Below are positions 33,392-41,839 of a DNA stretch of 64,000 bases, in pieces. The first letter of the stretch is position 1. Every line of letters begins with the position of its first letter. Below the pieces are notes generated by a model. The model made no database searches. It was not told the DNA's origin and saw only the letters and a list, made by a program, of their open reading frames with translations. Source of the stretch: Pseudomonas lactis (lineage in GTDB: Bacteria > Pseudomonadota > Gammaproteobacteria > Pseudomonadales > Pseudomonadaceae); the NCBI RefSeq assembly GCF_001439845.1, contig NZ_JYLO01000010.1, positions 1 to 64,000 of the forward strand. The letters run 5' to 3'. The position numbers and the translations under genes were made by a program.

Positions 33392-33417
33392 TGTGGCGAG
33401 CAAGCTTGCTCGCCACA
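33392..33417. repeat. REP-like palindrome
   Basis: A perfect 26-bp palindrome built on GTGGCGAGCAAGCTTGCTCG. Palindromes of this kind, with the GCGAGCAAGC core, are common extragenic repeats in Pseudomonas. It lies between tRNA-Gly and the phaG stop and could also act as a terminator-like hairpin for phaG. No protein-coding potential is seen in 33320-33432. Confidence 0.85.
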
Positions 33418-33432
33418 GTGTCAGGCTTGATT

Positions 33433-34317
33433 TCAAAGCGCCCATGCATGCTGCGCCTGGCCCTGGCTATATCGCAACGGGCTGGCGGGCCGCTGCCCTT
33501 TCAAGAAGCCCACCACGGCCTCACGGCTATCGCGGCATGCGGCTTTATGTTCCATGTCCAAGAAGTGTCCCGTCGCCTGGATGGTGCTGAAGCTGCTCTT
33601 GGCGACATGCTGGCCAAACAGCTTGGCGTCGTCTGCGCTGGTGTATTCGTCCCATTCTCCGTTCAAGAACAGCACCGGAATGTCGATCTGTCTGGCGGCC
33701 TTGAGGTAGCACTGCCGGTCGCTGTTGAGCGCGTGGCTGATGTGAAAATGCATCTGCCCATATTCGTGTGCGGCCAGGCTGCTGACATGGCGGTAGTTGA
33801 AGCGCTTGAACAGCGACGGCAGGTGCTTGCCGAGGGTGCTGTTGACAAGGTGGCCGACACGGTCGCGGTCGAGGTTGCCCAGGTAGTCGACGCCACGTTC
33901 GAGGTAGTCACGCATGGGCGCATTGATCACCGGCGAGAATGAGCTGATCACGGCTTTTTCCACCCGACGGGGTCGCTGGGCGAGGGCAACCAACGTGGCT
34001 GCGCCGCCCCAGGAGAAGGACAACACGTGTTCAGCGGCGAAGTGGTCGAGCAGTTCCAGGAGGATCTGGCCTTCGACTTCCTTGGTCAGCATGTGCTCAT
34101 GACGGTTGTGGATTTTGGAACGGCCAGCGTAGGGCTGGTCGTACAACACCACATTGAATTGCGGGTACAGGCTTTTCACGGTTTGAGCGAAGGACGCTGT
34201 GGTCGCCATGGAGCCGTTAACCAGGACGATGGTCTTGGCCGCTGCGTCCGCGCGATAGAACTCCGTGTACACCCGAAACTGACCCTGTATATCCAGCACA
34301 GCGATTTCTGGCCTCAT
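33433..34317 (-). CDS. phaG: PhaG, (R)-3-hydroxyacyl-ACP thioesterase/transacylase
   Basis: ATG 34317, with AGGAG upstream, gives 294 residues, close to the known PhaG length. The N-terminus MRPEIAVLDIQGQFRVYTEF matches the PhaG/RhlA family. The alpha/beta-hydrolase triad falls exactly where expected: Ser102 (SFSWGGA), Asp223 (GEWDEYT) and His251 (TGHFLDM). PhaG links fatty-acid synthesis to medium-chain polyhydroxyalkanoate by releasing or transferring (R)-3-hydroxyacyl groups from ACP. It stands alone on its strand, not with a pha cluster, which is normal for Pseudomonas. The closely related RhlA (rhamnolipid precursor) is the alternative, but the sequence is nearer to PhaG. Confidence 0.92.
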   Translation of the reverse strand: MRPEIAVLDIQGQFRVYTEFYRADAAAKTIVLVNGSMATTASFAQTVKSLYPQFNVVLYDQPYAGRSKIHNRHEHMLTKEVEGQILLELLDHFAAEHVLSFSWGGAATLVALAQRPRRVEKAVISSFSPVINAPMRDYLERGVDYLGNLDRDRVGHLVNSTLGKHLPSLFKRFNYRHVSSLAAHEYGQMHFHISHALNSDRQCYLKAARQIDIPVLFLNGEWDEYTSADDAKLFGQHVAKSSFSTIQATGHFLDMEHKAACRDSREAVVGFLKGQRPASPLRYSQGQAQHAWAL

Positions 34318-34622
34318 GTCGTAAGACTCCTGGCAAGCGGGTAGTGCGCGCAGATCACTCTGCACGAGCTTTATGACAGGTAGGCATACGCCTGGAAAAT
34401 GAGGGCCCATGTCGGTCCGATGACGGCTGGCCGGCGGGTGTTGTTATGGCGGGCGGTTTGCCGGGAAGGCCCGGGTATCAAGCGCGGGCGAGGCAAGGTG
34501 TTTCTTGGAGGTTATAGGGCGACTCGTCAGTCATCATCTGGCTGAAGCCTTGATTCAAGCAGCACCGAAAGCAGGTCGCAAGGCAAGCGGCTGGTTTTTT
34601 GCCATCACCGGCTGAACGGTCG
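34318..34622. other. Intergenic region between phaG and rsuA
   Basis: Three hundred bases without a credible gene. The phaG-side third contains the phaG ribosome-binding site (AGGAG). The middle is GC-rich with short imperfect inverted repeats (GCCGGCGGG / GCGGGCGG). The phaG frame stays open to 34410, but that extension has no ribosome-binding site. No promoter motif could be fixed with confidence. Confidence 0.4.
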
Positions 34623-35315
34623 TCAGACTTGTCGGATTTCGTCGTCAGTCAGTGGCCGATACTGACCCGGCGCAAGCGACGTATCCAGCACCAAGGGCCC
34701 CATTCGCTCGCGGTGCAGGCCGACCACCTTATTATCAAAGTGCCCGAACATGCGCTTCACCTGATGATAGCGGCCTTCGATGATGCTCAACCGGGCCGCT
34801 CTGGGGCTCAGCAGTTCAAGTTCGGCAGGTTGGGTAGTGAGATCTTCAAAAGCGAAATACACGCCTGCCGCGAACGTCTGCGCGTACTGCGGGCCGATGT
34901 CCTGTTCGGTGCGCACGTGGTACACCTTGGGCAACTTGGTCTGCGGTTGGGTGAGGCGCCGCGACCATTGGCCGTCGTTGGTGATCAGCATCAGGCCGGT
35001 GGTGTTGAAATCCAGGCGCCCGGCGATATGCAGGTCGGCTTTGTCCGGTTCGTCCAGCAGGTCCAGGACCGTGGGGTGTTGCGGGTCTGATGTGGCGCTG
35101 ACGCAACCCTGAGGTTTGTGCAGCATGAAATAACGCGCCGGCTTGCCCGCTTGCAGGATTTCACCGTCCACGCAGACCTGGCTGAATTCACGTACGTGAT
35201 GGTGCGGATCGCTGACTGCAACACCCTCGACGGTTACCCGGCGCTCCGCCAGCAACAGGCGCACTTGCTTGCGATTGAACTGTGGCAGGTTGCTGAGGAA
35301 GCGATCAACGCGCAT
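34623..35315 (-). CDS. rsuA: RsuA-like 16S rRNA pseudouridine synthase
   Basis: I start at ATG 35315 (230 residues); the frame extends upstream but overlaps the CWC gene. An N-terminal S4 RNA-binding domain (MRVDRFLSNLPQFNRKQVRL) is followed by the synthase domain. That domain has the catalytic Asp in AGRLDFNTTGL, then PKVYHVRT and EGRYHQVKRMF. This is the RsuA pattern, the enzyme that makes pseudouridine 516 in 16S rRNA. The gene overlaps the upstream small CWC gene by 11 bp, so the two are probably co-transcribed. Confidence 0.92.
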   Translation of the reverse strand: MRVDRFLSNLPQFNRKQVRLLLAERRVTVEGVAVSDPHHHVREFSQVCVDGEILQAGKPARYFMLHKPQGCVSATSDPQHPTVLDLLDEPDKADLHIAGRLDFNTTGLMLITNDGQWSRRLTQPQTKLPKVYHVRTEQDIGPQYAQTFAAGVYFAFEDLTTQPAELELLSPRAARLSIIEGRYHQVKRMFGHFDNKVVGLHRERMGPLVLDTSLAPGQYRPLTDDEIRQV

Positions 35316-35517
35316 GGCGGTTACGCAACTGTTCGTCCACTTGGGCACAGCGTGGGCACAGGCAGGCTTTATTGCGCAACTCATCCGGCAGGGCTTCAAG
35401 CACCGCCGGGTTGATGATGACGCTGTAGCACCAGCAGGCCTGGTCGACGGTACGCGGGTCGGCCAGGGAGCAGTCGTTGCGGGCACCGCAGGCGGGGCAG
35501 AGGGTCGGTGTGGTCAT
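35305..35517 (-). CDS. Cysteine-rich CWC family protein
   Basis: A 70-residue protein with CPAC (7-10), C16, ACWCY (27-31) and CLCPRC (52-57), the set of cysteines that defines the cysteine-rich CWC family, probably a small zinc-binding domain. It lies directly upstream of rsuA and overlaps its start. The family is common in gamma-proteobacteria next to RNA-modification genes. Its function is unknown. Confidence 0.8.
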   Translation of the reverse strand: MTTPTLCPACGARNDCSLADPRTVDQACWCYSVIINPAVLEALPDELRNKACLCPRCAQVDEQLRNRHAR

Positions 35518-35760
35518 GGGTCGGTTCAGAAGGGAATCGGGTAGGGCGCGTTAGTTATTGCACGATACAGCGCGGCTGCGCGGCATTCCATCACCATGGC
35601 TTTTGGGCGAGGCTTCACTTCGTCTGAAACAGATGTTTCCACTTGTGTCGCGAACGCACCAGATTCGGTTTTTGATGTCAGATGTTTCGTCATTCAGTGA
35701 AGGCTGAATGCCGCTCGCCAGCGTCGCTGGAGGAGCTCTTCCGCGGTCCAGGAGGCCGCT

Positions 35761-36120
35761 ATGTATCGACGACTGCTGCTTATCGCTTTGCTCGGCCTGA
35801 CCCTTTCAGCCTGCGTGCCCTACTACGATGGAGGCGCTACCTACTATCGCTCCGAGGTCTACACCGCACCGGCGCCAGCCTACTACTACGGCGGCCCGCG
35901 TTATTACCCTTCTGGGCGCAGCTATTACGCGCCAGCGCCTCGCTACTATGCGCCGCAGCCTCGCTACTATTCGGCGCCGCGCTACTACCAACCGGCCCCG
36001 CGCTATTACCCTCGCGCCGGCTACCGGCCCTACCCAAACCAGGGGTGGGGCGACCGCTGGGGCAATGGCGGGCGTGGACGTGGTTCCGACCACGGAGGTG
36101 GCCGCGGCGGTCACCGTTAA
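35761..36120 (+). CDS. Tyrosine-rich small lipoprotein
   Basis: A 119-residue protein. Residues 1-18 form a lipoprotein signal peptide with lipobox LSAC (acylated Cys18). The mature part is a low-complexity repeat of Tyr, Pro and Arg (RYYAPQPRYYS-type units, about seven copies) and ends in a Gly/Arg/His tail. A strong AGGAGG precedes ATG 35761. Proteins of this kind are outer-membrane or periplasmic structural lipoproteins of unknown function. The upstream gap (35518-35760) has two similar motifs (GAAACAGATGTTTC near 35628 and a degenerate copy near 35675) that could be regulatory. Confidence 0.78.
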   Translation: MYRRLLLIALLGLTLSACVPYYDGGATYYRSEVYTAPAPAYYYGGPRYYPSGRSYYAPAPRYYAPQPRYYSAPRYYQPAPRYYPRAGYRPYPNQGWGDRWGNGGRGRGSDHGGGRGGHR

Positions 36121-36137
36121 ATATCTTGAAAAACAAG

Positions 36138-36160
36138 CGGCGCATCATGCGCCGTTTTTT
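36138..36160 (+). terminator. Terminator of the Tyr-rich lipoprotein gene
   Basis: A 7-bp stem CGGCGCA / TGCGCCG with a TCA loop and a run of six T. It lies 18 bp after the stop codon. Confidence 0.88.
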
Positions 36161-36277
36161 ATAGGTACCGTATGTCCGTACTGTCAGATTTAACAGCTAT
36201 CTTTGAGGCGCTAGCTGTACTTCACTAACGAGAAGCCTTGTGCTTTTGCGTGGTGAGACTGAGCAGATGGAATCCCT

Positions 36278-36730
36278 ATGTTCAAACAATTGATTTGCGT
36301 GCTCCTGCTGATGAGCGGCTTCATTGCATCGGCAAGAGCGGAGCAGGGCTGTCCTTATACGACGCAGATCGTGTACGCCGATGGCCATTATCGCGCCCAG
36401 GACAATGGCCTGCGCTGGCAAAGTCCGAAGGTAGCGTCGCGTGGTGTTGTCGACGGGTTCATTGGCGCAGTCTTCATGCCGGGCGACGGCGAGGAGAGAG
36501 GAAACGGCTACATGGACAAGTGCATCTACCGCACCAGCTGGAACGGGGTAGTAGTGTTGAGGCCAAGCAGGGGCAATGAGATTATCAACATGTCGTTGAC
36601 CAGCTCCTTGTATTGGAAGCTGCAGCCCGATGCGTTCGAGTTGCCGGTGTATACGTGCGTGGACAGCCAACCGGACAATTGCGCGTTCAAGGTCAACGAC
36701 AAACGTACAGACCTGTCAGTAGTCAGATAA
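36278..36730 (+). CDS. Secreted DUF3757-type protein
   Basis: A 150-residue protein with an N-terminal signal peptide (cleavage likely after ARA, residue 21) and four cysteines that may pair (CPY at 25, CIYR at 84, CVDS and CAF near the end). The mature part (YADGHYRAQDNGLRWQSPKV, then FIGAVFMPGDGEERGNGYM) matches the DUF3757 family of periplasmic Pseudomonas proteins with beta structure. Its function is unknown. The stop overlaps the 3' end of the convergent hydrolase gene by 15 bp. Confidence 0.8.
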   Translation: MFKQLICVLLLMSGFIASARAEQGCPYTTQIVYADGHYRAQDNGLRWQSPKVASRGVVDGFIGAVFMPGDGEERGNGYMDKCIYRTSWNGVVVLRPSRGNEIINMSLTSSLYWKLQPDAFELPVYTCVDSQPDNCAFKVNDKRTDLSVVR

Positions 36731-37828
36731 ATCTGCCAGAGGATTCCTACCTTCCCAAGCCTTGTCAAAGTGCGCTTGCACCACTGCATCCGGCAGTGTG
36801 TTGATATCCGGCCAGTGCCAATGAGGCGTCTGGTCTTTGTCGATCAGGCGCGCCCTAACGCCTTCGGCGAACTCCGGATGACGGCAGCAGTTGAGGCTCA
36901 GGGTGTATTCCATCTCGAACACCTGGGCCAGGGATAGGTGGCGCGCGCGCTGGAGCTGTTCCCACACCAGATGCGCCGTCAGCGGGCAGCCCTCGCTGAG
37001 GGTTTTGCCGGCGCGGTTCAATAGCGGGTCGCTGTGGTCGCGCAGCAGGCTCAAGGCACGCCAGGCACAGCGTACATCTCCGACATCCAGCCATTCGTCG
37101 ATTTGTGCGCGGCGCGGTAGCCATTGCGCTTCGGGTTGATCGCTGACCGCCTCCTGGCCCAGGGCCTTTAGCAGGCTGTTGAGTTGCATCGCGCTCTGTT
37201 CCTGCCAGTTCAGTTGCAACAGGCCATCGAGCAATTCGTCTTGCTGGTCATCGCGCAGGAAACGATCGGCCAGGCCCAAGTCCAGCGCGTCACGACCGTT
37301 GATATGGGCGCCGGTGAGGCCCAGGAACAGGCCGAGTTTGCCTGGCAGGCGGGATAGGAACCAACTGGCCCCCACATCCGGGTACAAGCCAATGCTGATC
37401 TCGGGCATGGCCAAACGACTGCTCGGCGTAACGATACGCACGGCGGCGCTTTGCAACAGGCCCATGCCACCGCCCAATACATAACCGTGGCCCCAGCAGA
37501 TCAACGGTTTGGGGTAGGTGTGCAGGCGGTAGTCAAGACGATATTCAGCGGCAAAAAACTGCGCGGCCAGAGCCGGAACTTCGCCGGGCTGCTCACGGCA
37601 TGCCTGGGCCAGGCTGCGCACTTCGCCACCGGCGCAAAAGGCTTTGGGGCCGTTGCCGCGCAGCAGCACGCAGACGATCTGCGGGTCTTTGGCCCAAGCC
37701 TCCATGCGCTCATCCAGGGCCAGGATCATCGGCAGGGAGAGGGCATTGAGGGACTTTGGCGCGTCCAGGCTGGCGATGCCGATGCGAGCGCCGCCACTGC
37801 CGGTCAGTTCTTCGAAATGCAGGTTCAT
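36716..37828 (-). CDS. Enoyl-CoA hydratase/isomerase family, probable 3-hydroxyisobutyryl-CoA hydrolase
   Basis: ATG 37828 gives 370 residues. The crotonase fold is clear: NALSLPMILAL, the oxyanion-hole segment GNGPKAFCAGGEVRSL (about 59-74), the hydrophobic GGGMGLLQSAAVRIV, and PEISIGLYPDVGASWFLSR with Glu and Asp at the catalytic positions of the 3-hydroxyisobutyryl-CoA hydrolase group. The extended C-terminus (about 110 residues) is also typical of that subgroup, not of simple hydratases. It would hydrolyse 3-hydroxyisobutyryl-CoA in valine breakdown. No other valine genes are nearby. Confidence 0.85.
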   Translation of the reverse strand: MNLHFEELTGSGGARIGIASLDAPKSLNALSLPMILALDERMEAWAKDPQIVCVLLRGNGPKAFCAGGEVRSLAQACREQPGEVPALAAQFFAAEYRLDYRLHTYPKPLICWGHGYVLGGGMGLLQSAAVRIVTPSSRLAMPEISIGLYPDVGASWFLSRLPGKLGLFLGLTGAHINGRDALDLGLADRFLRDDQQDELLDGLLQLNWQEQSAMQLNSLLKALGQEAVSDQPEAQWLPRRAQIDEWLDVGDVRCAWRALSLLRDHSDPLLNRAGKTLSEGCPLTAHLVWEQLQRARHLSLAQVFEMEYTLSLNCCRHPEFAEGVRARLIDKDQTPHWHWPDINTLPDAVVQAHFDKAWEGRNPLADLSDY

Positions 37829-37964
37829 CGTGACCTCAATCGAGAAGGTGAAGGATGAGTATGATCCCTTCGTGGGAAAGTGCCGGTGCTGTGTCAGATC
37901 AATTGACAAGCGGGGTCGGCTTTCCTAGGGTTCGCCTCATTCTTTTTTACAAGACAATTGAACT

Positions 37965-38657
37965 ATGACCGATGGCGACCGTATCAAACTCGAACCCAGC
38001 TGGAAACACGCCCTGCGCGATGAGTTCGAGAAGCCCTACATGGCGCAATTGCGCGAGTTTCTGCGCCAGGAACATGCCGCTGGCAAAGAGATCTACCCGC
38101 CCGGCCCGTTGATTTTCAATGCCCTTAATTCCACGCCCCTGGACAAGGTCAAGGTGGTGATCCTCGGCCAAGACCCCTACCACGGCCCTGGCCAGGCCCA
38201 CGGCCTGTGCTTCTCGGTACAACCGGGCGTGCCGGCGCCGCCGTCGCTGGTCAATATCTATAAAGAGCTCAAGCGCGACCTGAACATCGACATCCCCAAC
38301 CACGGTTACCTGCAAAGCTGGGCCGACCAGGGCGTGCTGATGCTCAACACCACCATGACCGTGGAGCGCGCCAACGCCAACGCCCATGCGGGTAAGGGCT
38401 GGCAGTTTTTTACCGATCGAATCATCGAAGTGGTCAGCGAGCATCAGCCGCACTTGGTGTTCCTGCTGTGGGGCGCCCATGCTCAAAGCAAGCAGAAGCT
38501 CATCGATGCCACCAAGCATCTGGTGCTGACGTCGGTGCATCCGTCACCGTTGTCGGCGTATCGTGGGTTTCTGGGCTGCGGGCATTTCAGCCGGACCAAC
38601 AAGTTCCTTGAGCAGAATGGCGAGGCCCCCATCGAGTGGCGTTTGCCACCGGTCTGA
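37965..38657 (+). CDS. ung: Uracil-DNA glycosylase
   Basis: A 230-residue protein with all family motifs. The catalytic GQDPYHGPGQAHGL is at about 66-79 (Asp68 as active-site base), followed by GVLMLNTTMTVERANANAHA and the HPSPLSAYRGF leucine/serine loop containing the catalytic His. The length is normal. Ung removes uracil from DNA produced by cytosine deamination or misincorporation. ATG 37965 is preceded by a modest ribosome-binding site. The gene is divergent from the hydrolase gene, with 136 bp between the two starts. Confidence 0.97.
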   Translation: MTDGDRIKLEPSWKHALRDEFEKPYMAQLREFLRQEHAAGKEIYPPGPLIFNALNSTPLDKVKVVILGQDPYHGPGQAHGLCFSVQPGVPAPPSLVNIYKELKRDLNIDIPNHGYLQSWADQGVLMLNTTMTVERANANAHAGKGWQFFTDRIIEVVSEHQPHLVFLLWGAHAQSKQKLIDATKHLVLTSVHPSPLSAYRGFLGCGHFSRTNKFLEQNGEAPIEWRLPPV

Positions 38658-38686
38658 GGCCTGGCACATTCAGAATGTGGGAGGGT

Positions 38687-39724
38687 TTAGAGAGGGTCTG
38701 GCTGACGGTTCCAGTGCCGAAACAAAGGCTCGGCCAAAAACAGCACGAACAACAGGCGCATCACCTGCATCGCCGTCACCAAGGGCACCGACAGCTGCAG
38801 GGTTTCAGCCGTCAGGCTCATCTCAGCGATACCGCCTGGCATCATGCCCAGGGTCAGTGATCGCAGGTCGAGGTGAGTGAGGGCGCTCAAGCCCACCGCC
38901 GCCAATGTCGCCAGCAGCATGGTCAATGCCGTGCCAATCAAGGTGCGGCCCATGAACGATGGCGCGCGACGAAAGAACTGCCGATTGAAGTGGCAACCCA
39001 AACCGCTGCCGATCAACCATTGGCCGATCTGGCTGCCGCCGTCTGGCAGGCCGATGTGCAAATCCCAGGTCACGCTCGCCACCGCACTCACCAGCAATGG
39101 TCCGAACAACCAGGGGTTGGGTTGGCGCAAGCGTTGCCAGCCCCAGGCGACCAGCGCACCCACCGGAAACAGCAGGGCCAGCCAGGCCCAGTCTACGGGC
39201 GCCGGATGAAACTGCGGCGCGCCGCCTCCGAGCAAATACTTGAAGATCGCCGGCACACACAGCACCACCACCAGCACTCGCAGGCTTTGCCCGGCCGCAA
39301 CCCGGCTGAGCACCGCGCCATTGCGGGCGCCGAGGTTGACCATCTCGCCGGAACCGCCCGGCATGCTGGAGAAAAACGCCGTGGCACGGTCTTCACCGCT
39401 GCGGCGCATCAACCACACGCCCACCACGCTCGACAAGCTGGTGACCAGTGCGCCGAAGAAGATCAGGCCGAAATGGCTCATCACCTGCTCGATCACCACC
39501 GGGGTGAAGTGCAGGCCGATGCCGATGCCCACCACCCATTGGCCGCATTTGCGCCCGCCGGGAATCTCCGCCAACTGCCAGGGCGTGAGGCACCGCACCA
39601 GGATGATCGCCAGCAACGAGCCGACCATGTACGGCAAAGGCCAGCCCACCAGGCTGGCCAGGTAACCGCCGGCCAGGCCGACCAGCGGTGTTCCCCACCA
39701 ATGTTTAAAGGTGACCTCAGACAT
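38687..39724 (-). CDS. AbrB-type duplicated membrane protein
   Basis: ATG 39724 gives 345 residues; the frame is open further up but overlaps tctA. The protein has about ten membrane segments arranged as two repeats, each with a MPGG motif (SSMPGGSGEMVNLGA and LGMMPGGIAEMSLTA). This is the signature of the AbrB family, often misnamed as a transcriptional regulator but membrane-embedded. It overlaps the tctA stop by 8 bp, so it belongs to the end of the tricarboxylate operon. Its transport or regulatory role is not established. Confidence 0.83.
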   Translation of the reverse strand: MSEVTFKHWWGTPLVGLAGGYLASLVGWPLPYMVGSLLAIILVRCLTPWQLAEIPGGRKCGQWVVGIGIGLHFTPVVIEQVMSHFGLIFFGALVTSLSSVVGVWLMRRSGEDRATAFFSSMPGGSGEMVNLGARNGAVLSRVAAGQSLRVLVVVLCVPAIFKYLLGGGAPQFHPAPVDWAWLALLFPVGALVAWGWQRLRQPNPWLFGPLLVSAVASVTWDLHIGLPDGGSQIGQWLIGSGLGCHFNRQFFRRAPSFMGRTLIGTALTMLLATLAAVGLSALTHLDLRSLTLGMMPGGIAEMSLTAETLQLSVPLVTAMQVMRLLFVLFLAEPLFRHWNRQPDPL

Positions 39725-41231
39725 CGGCCAGGGCACGACGCTGTTGCACGCGTTTACGCCAGATACGCAGCAGCGGTACAAGCAGCATGATTGCGGTGAG
39801 TACCCAGACGCCAAAGGTGATCGGGCTCGACCACAGGATTTCCAGCGCACCGTTGGAGATCGACAGCGCACGGCGCAGGTTCTGCTCCATCAGGCCGCCG
39901 AGGATAAAGCCCAGCAGCAGCGGCGACAGCGGGAAGTCCAGCTTGCGCAGGATGTAGCCGAAGATGCCGATGGCGATCATCAGGAACAGATCGAAGGTGG
40001 TGGCATGCACGGCGTACACGCCAATCGCGGTGATGATGGCGATCACCGGCACCAGCGCCCAGTTCGGCACGGCGAGGATACGGGTGAAGATGCGGATCAT
40101 CGGGATGTTGAGCACCACCAGCATGATGTTGGCAATGAACAACGACGCGATCAGGCCCCAGACAATGTCCGGTTGCTGTTGGAACAGCAGCGGGCCAGGA
40201 GTGATGTTGTACAGCGACAGGGCGCCGATCATCACCGCTGTGGTGCCCGAGCCCGGAACACCGAGGGTCAGCATCGGTACCATGGCGCCGCAAACCGATG
40301 CGCCAATCGCGGTTTCAGGGGCGGCCAGGCCGCGCATGTCGCCTTGGCCGAACTTGCCGCTCGCGCCTGCGATGCGTTTCTCGGTCATGTAGGCAACGGC
40401 CGACGCCATGGTCGCACCGGCACCCGGCAACACGCCGATGATAAAGCCCGACACGCCGCAACGCAGGTTCACGGTGAGTACCGACAAGGCTTCCTTGGCG
40501 TTGAACATCATGCGCCCGGTGGCTTTCACTGCTTCCTGGCCACGGTGGGTTTTTTCCAGCAGCAGCAGAATCTCGCTGATGGAGAACAGCCCCAGTACCA
40601 GCACCACGAACTGGATGCCGTCGGTCAGGTGAATATTGTCGCCGGTAAAGCGGTACACACCGCTGTTGGCGTCGATGCCCACGCAGGAAAGGAACAAGCC
40701 GATCAGCGCCGCAACAAAAGTCTTCAGCGGTTTGTCACCGGCCATGCCGCCCAGGCAGACAATCGCAAACACCATCAATACGAAGTATTCCGCCGGGCCG
40801 AACGCAATCGCCCACTTGGCCAGCAGCGGGGCGAACAGCACCATGCCGCAGGTGGCGATAAACGCGCCGATGAACGAACTCCAGGCCGACAACGACAGTG
40901 CCACGCCAGCCAGGCCTTTGCGGGCCATCGGGTAACCGTCGAGGGTGGTCATCACGGTGGACGCTTCGCCCGGGATGTTCAGCAGAATCGAACTGATGCG
41001 GCCACCGTATTCGCAGCCCAGGTACACGGCTGCCAGCAGGATCAGCGCCGACTCGGGCGGCAAGCCCAGGGCGAAGGCGATGGGGATCAACAGCGCCACT
41101 CCGTTGATCGGGCCCAGGCCCGGCAACAGGCCGACCACGGTGCCGATCAAGGTGCCGCACAACGCGGTCACCAGGTTATAGGGGCTCAGCGCAACGCCGA
41201 AACCCTGGCCCAAATAGCCAAAAGTATCCAT
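39717..41231 (-). CDS. tctA: TctA, large permease of the tripartite tricarboxylate transporter
   Basis: A 504-residue integral membrane protein with about 11-12 segments. Typical features are the N-terminal GVVGLLPGLGPINGVALLIP-type loop (the FxGxxxGxxPGxG region), SALILLAAVYLGCEYGGRIS, the central duplicated FIIGVLPGAGATMASAVAYM, and the C-terminal RRALSISNGALEI. This is the large subunit of the citrate/tricarboxylate transporter, driven by an ion gradient. It follows tctB by 1 bp in the order tctC-tctB-tctA on the minus strand. Confidence 0.95.
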   Translation of the reverse strand: MDTFGYLGQGFGVALSPYNLVTALCGTLIGTVVGLLPGLGPINGVALLIPIAFALGLPPESALILLAAVYLGCEYGGRISSILLNIPGEASTVMTTLDGYPMARKGLAGVALSLSAWSSFIGAFIATCGMVLFAPLLAKWAIAFGPAEYFVLMVFAIVCLGGMAGDKPLKTFVAALIGLFLSCVGIDANSGVYRFTGDNIHLTDGIQFVVLVLGLFSISEILLLLEKTHRGQEAVKATGRMMFNAKEALSVLTVNLRCGVSGFIIGVLPGAGATMASAVAYMTEKRIAGASGKFGQGDMRGLAAPETAIGASVCGAMVPMLTLGVPGSGTTAVMIGALSLYNITPGPLLFQQQPDIVWGLIASLFIANIMLVVLNIPMIRIFTRILAVPNWALVPVIAIITAIGVYAVHATTFDLFLMIAIGIFGYILRKLDFPLSPLLLGFILGGLMEQNLRRALSISNGALEILWSSPITFGVWVLTAIMLLVPLLRIWRKRVQQRRALADV

Positions 41232-41232
41232 A

Positions 41233-41691
41233 TCAGTTCTCCAGAACGTCGAGCAGGCCGAGGGGCAACGGTACGTCCATGGTTTTATCGAACAGCAGAT
41301 AAAGACCGACGCTCATCAAGGTGATGATCACCACGCTGGGCAACCAGCGGCCGCCATACAGCCGTGCCATCGGAATACCGATCAGCATGCTGCTGAGAAT
41401 GAAGCCCAAGGATTCGAACGTGCCGGCAAACACCAGCAGCAGGGCCACACAGATGCCGATCTTGATCAACGTGGGTTGGTCCAGTGCGGGTTCATCGTCG
41501 GTGTGTTTGGTCGCCTGCGGGCGAATCATCATGTAGATGAGCGCCAGGCCCATCAGCCCGAGCAGCAGCAGGGGGAAGGCCCTGGGCCCCACGGGTTCGT
41601 AGGAAAAGGCCGCCTGATACGGCCAGGCCATCAGTGCCAGGCCGATACAGGCCAGTAACAGCACCGCGGCAAAAATGCGTTGTAAGAGCAT
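41233..41691 (-). CDS. tctB: TctB, small membrane subunit of the tricarboxylate transporter
   Basis: The start is ATG 41691, and the 152-residue protein has four membrane segments. The motif AFSYEPVGPRAFPLLLLG in the first loop is the TctB signature. The second half (GFILSSMLIGIPMARLYGGR) is the usual membrane pair. An intergenic REPIN separates it from tctC (148 bp). It works with TctA and TctC. Confidence 0.92.
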   Translation of the reverse strand: MLLQRIFAAVLLLACIGLALMAWPYQAAFSYEPVGPRAFPLLLLGLMGLALIYMMIRPQATKHTDDEPALDQPTLIKIGICVALLLVFAGTFESLGFILSSMLIGIPMARLYGGRWLPSVVIITLMSVGLYLLFDKTMDVPLPLGLLDVLEN

Positions 41692-41713
41692 AGAAAACTC
41701 CAAGGCCCCTCTT

Positions 41714-41812
41714 GTAGGAGCGAGCTTGCTCGCGAAAAACGTCAACGATGACGCCGGCCATCCTGGATGCACACGGTGTACTTGCGTTCTTCGCGAGCAA
41801 GCTCGCTCCTAC
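41714..41812. repeat. REPIN (inverted REP pair) between tctC and tctB
   Basis: Two 23-bp REP arms, GTAGGAGCGAGCTTGCTCGC... at 41714-41736 and its reverse complement (with one changed position) at 41790-41812, enclose a 53-bp spacer. Each arm itself is an imperfect palindrome (GCGAGC / GCTCGC). It can fold as one large hairpin and lies inside the operon. It may cause differential expression of tctC versus tctBA. Confidence 0.88.
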
Positions 41813-41839
41813 AGGGGCATTACACAAAAAGAGGGGCGA

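Noticed and set aside
39711..41324. 537-codon open frame antisense to tctA
   Set aside because: It is a high-GC shadow of tctA with His/Gln/Ala-rich composition, and no known domain or start signal.
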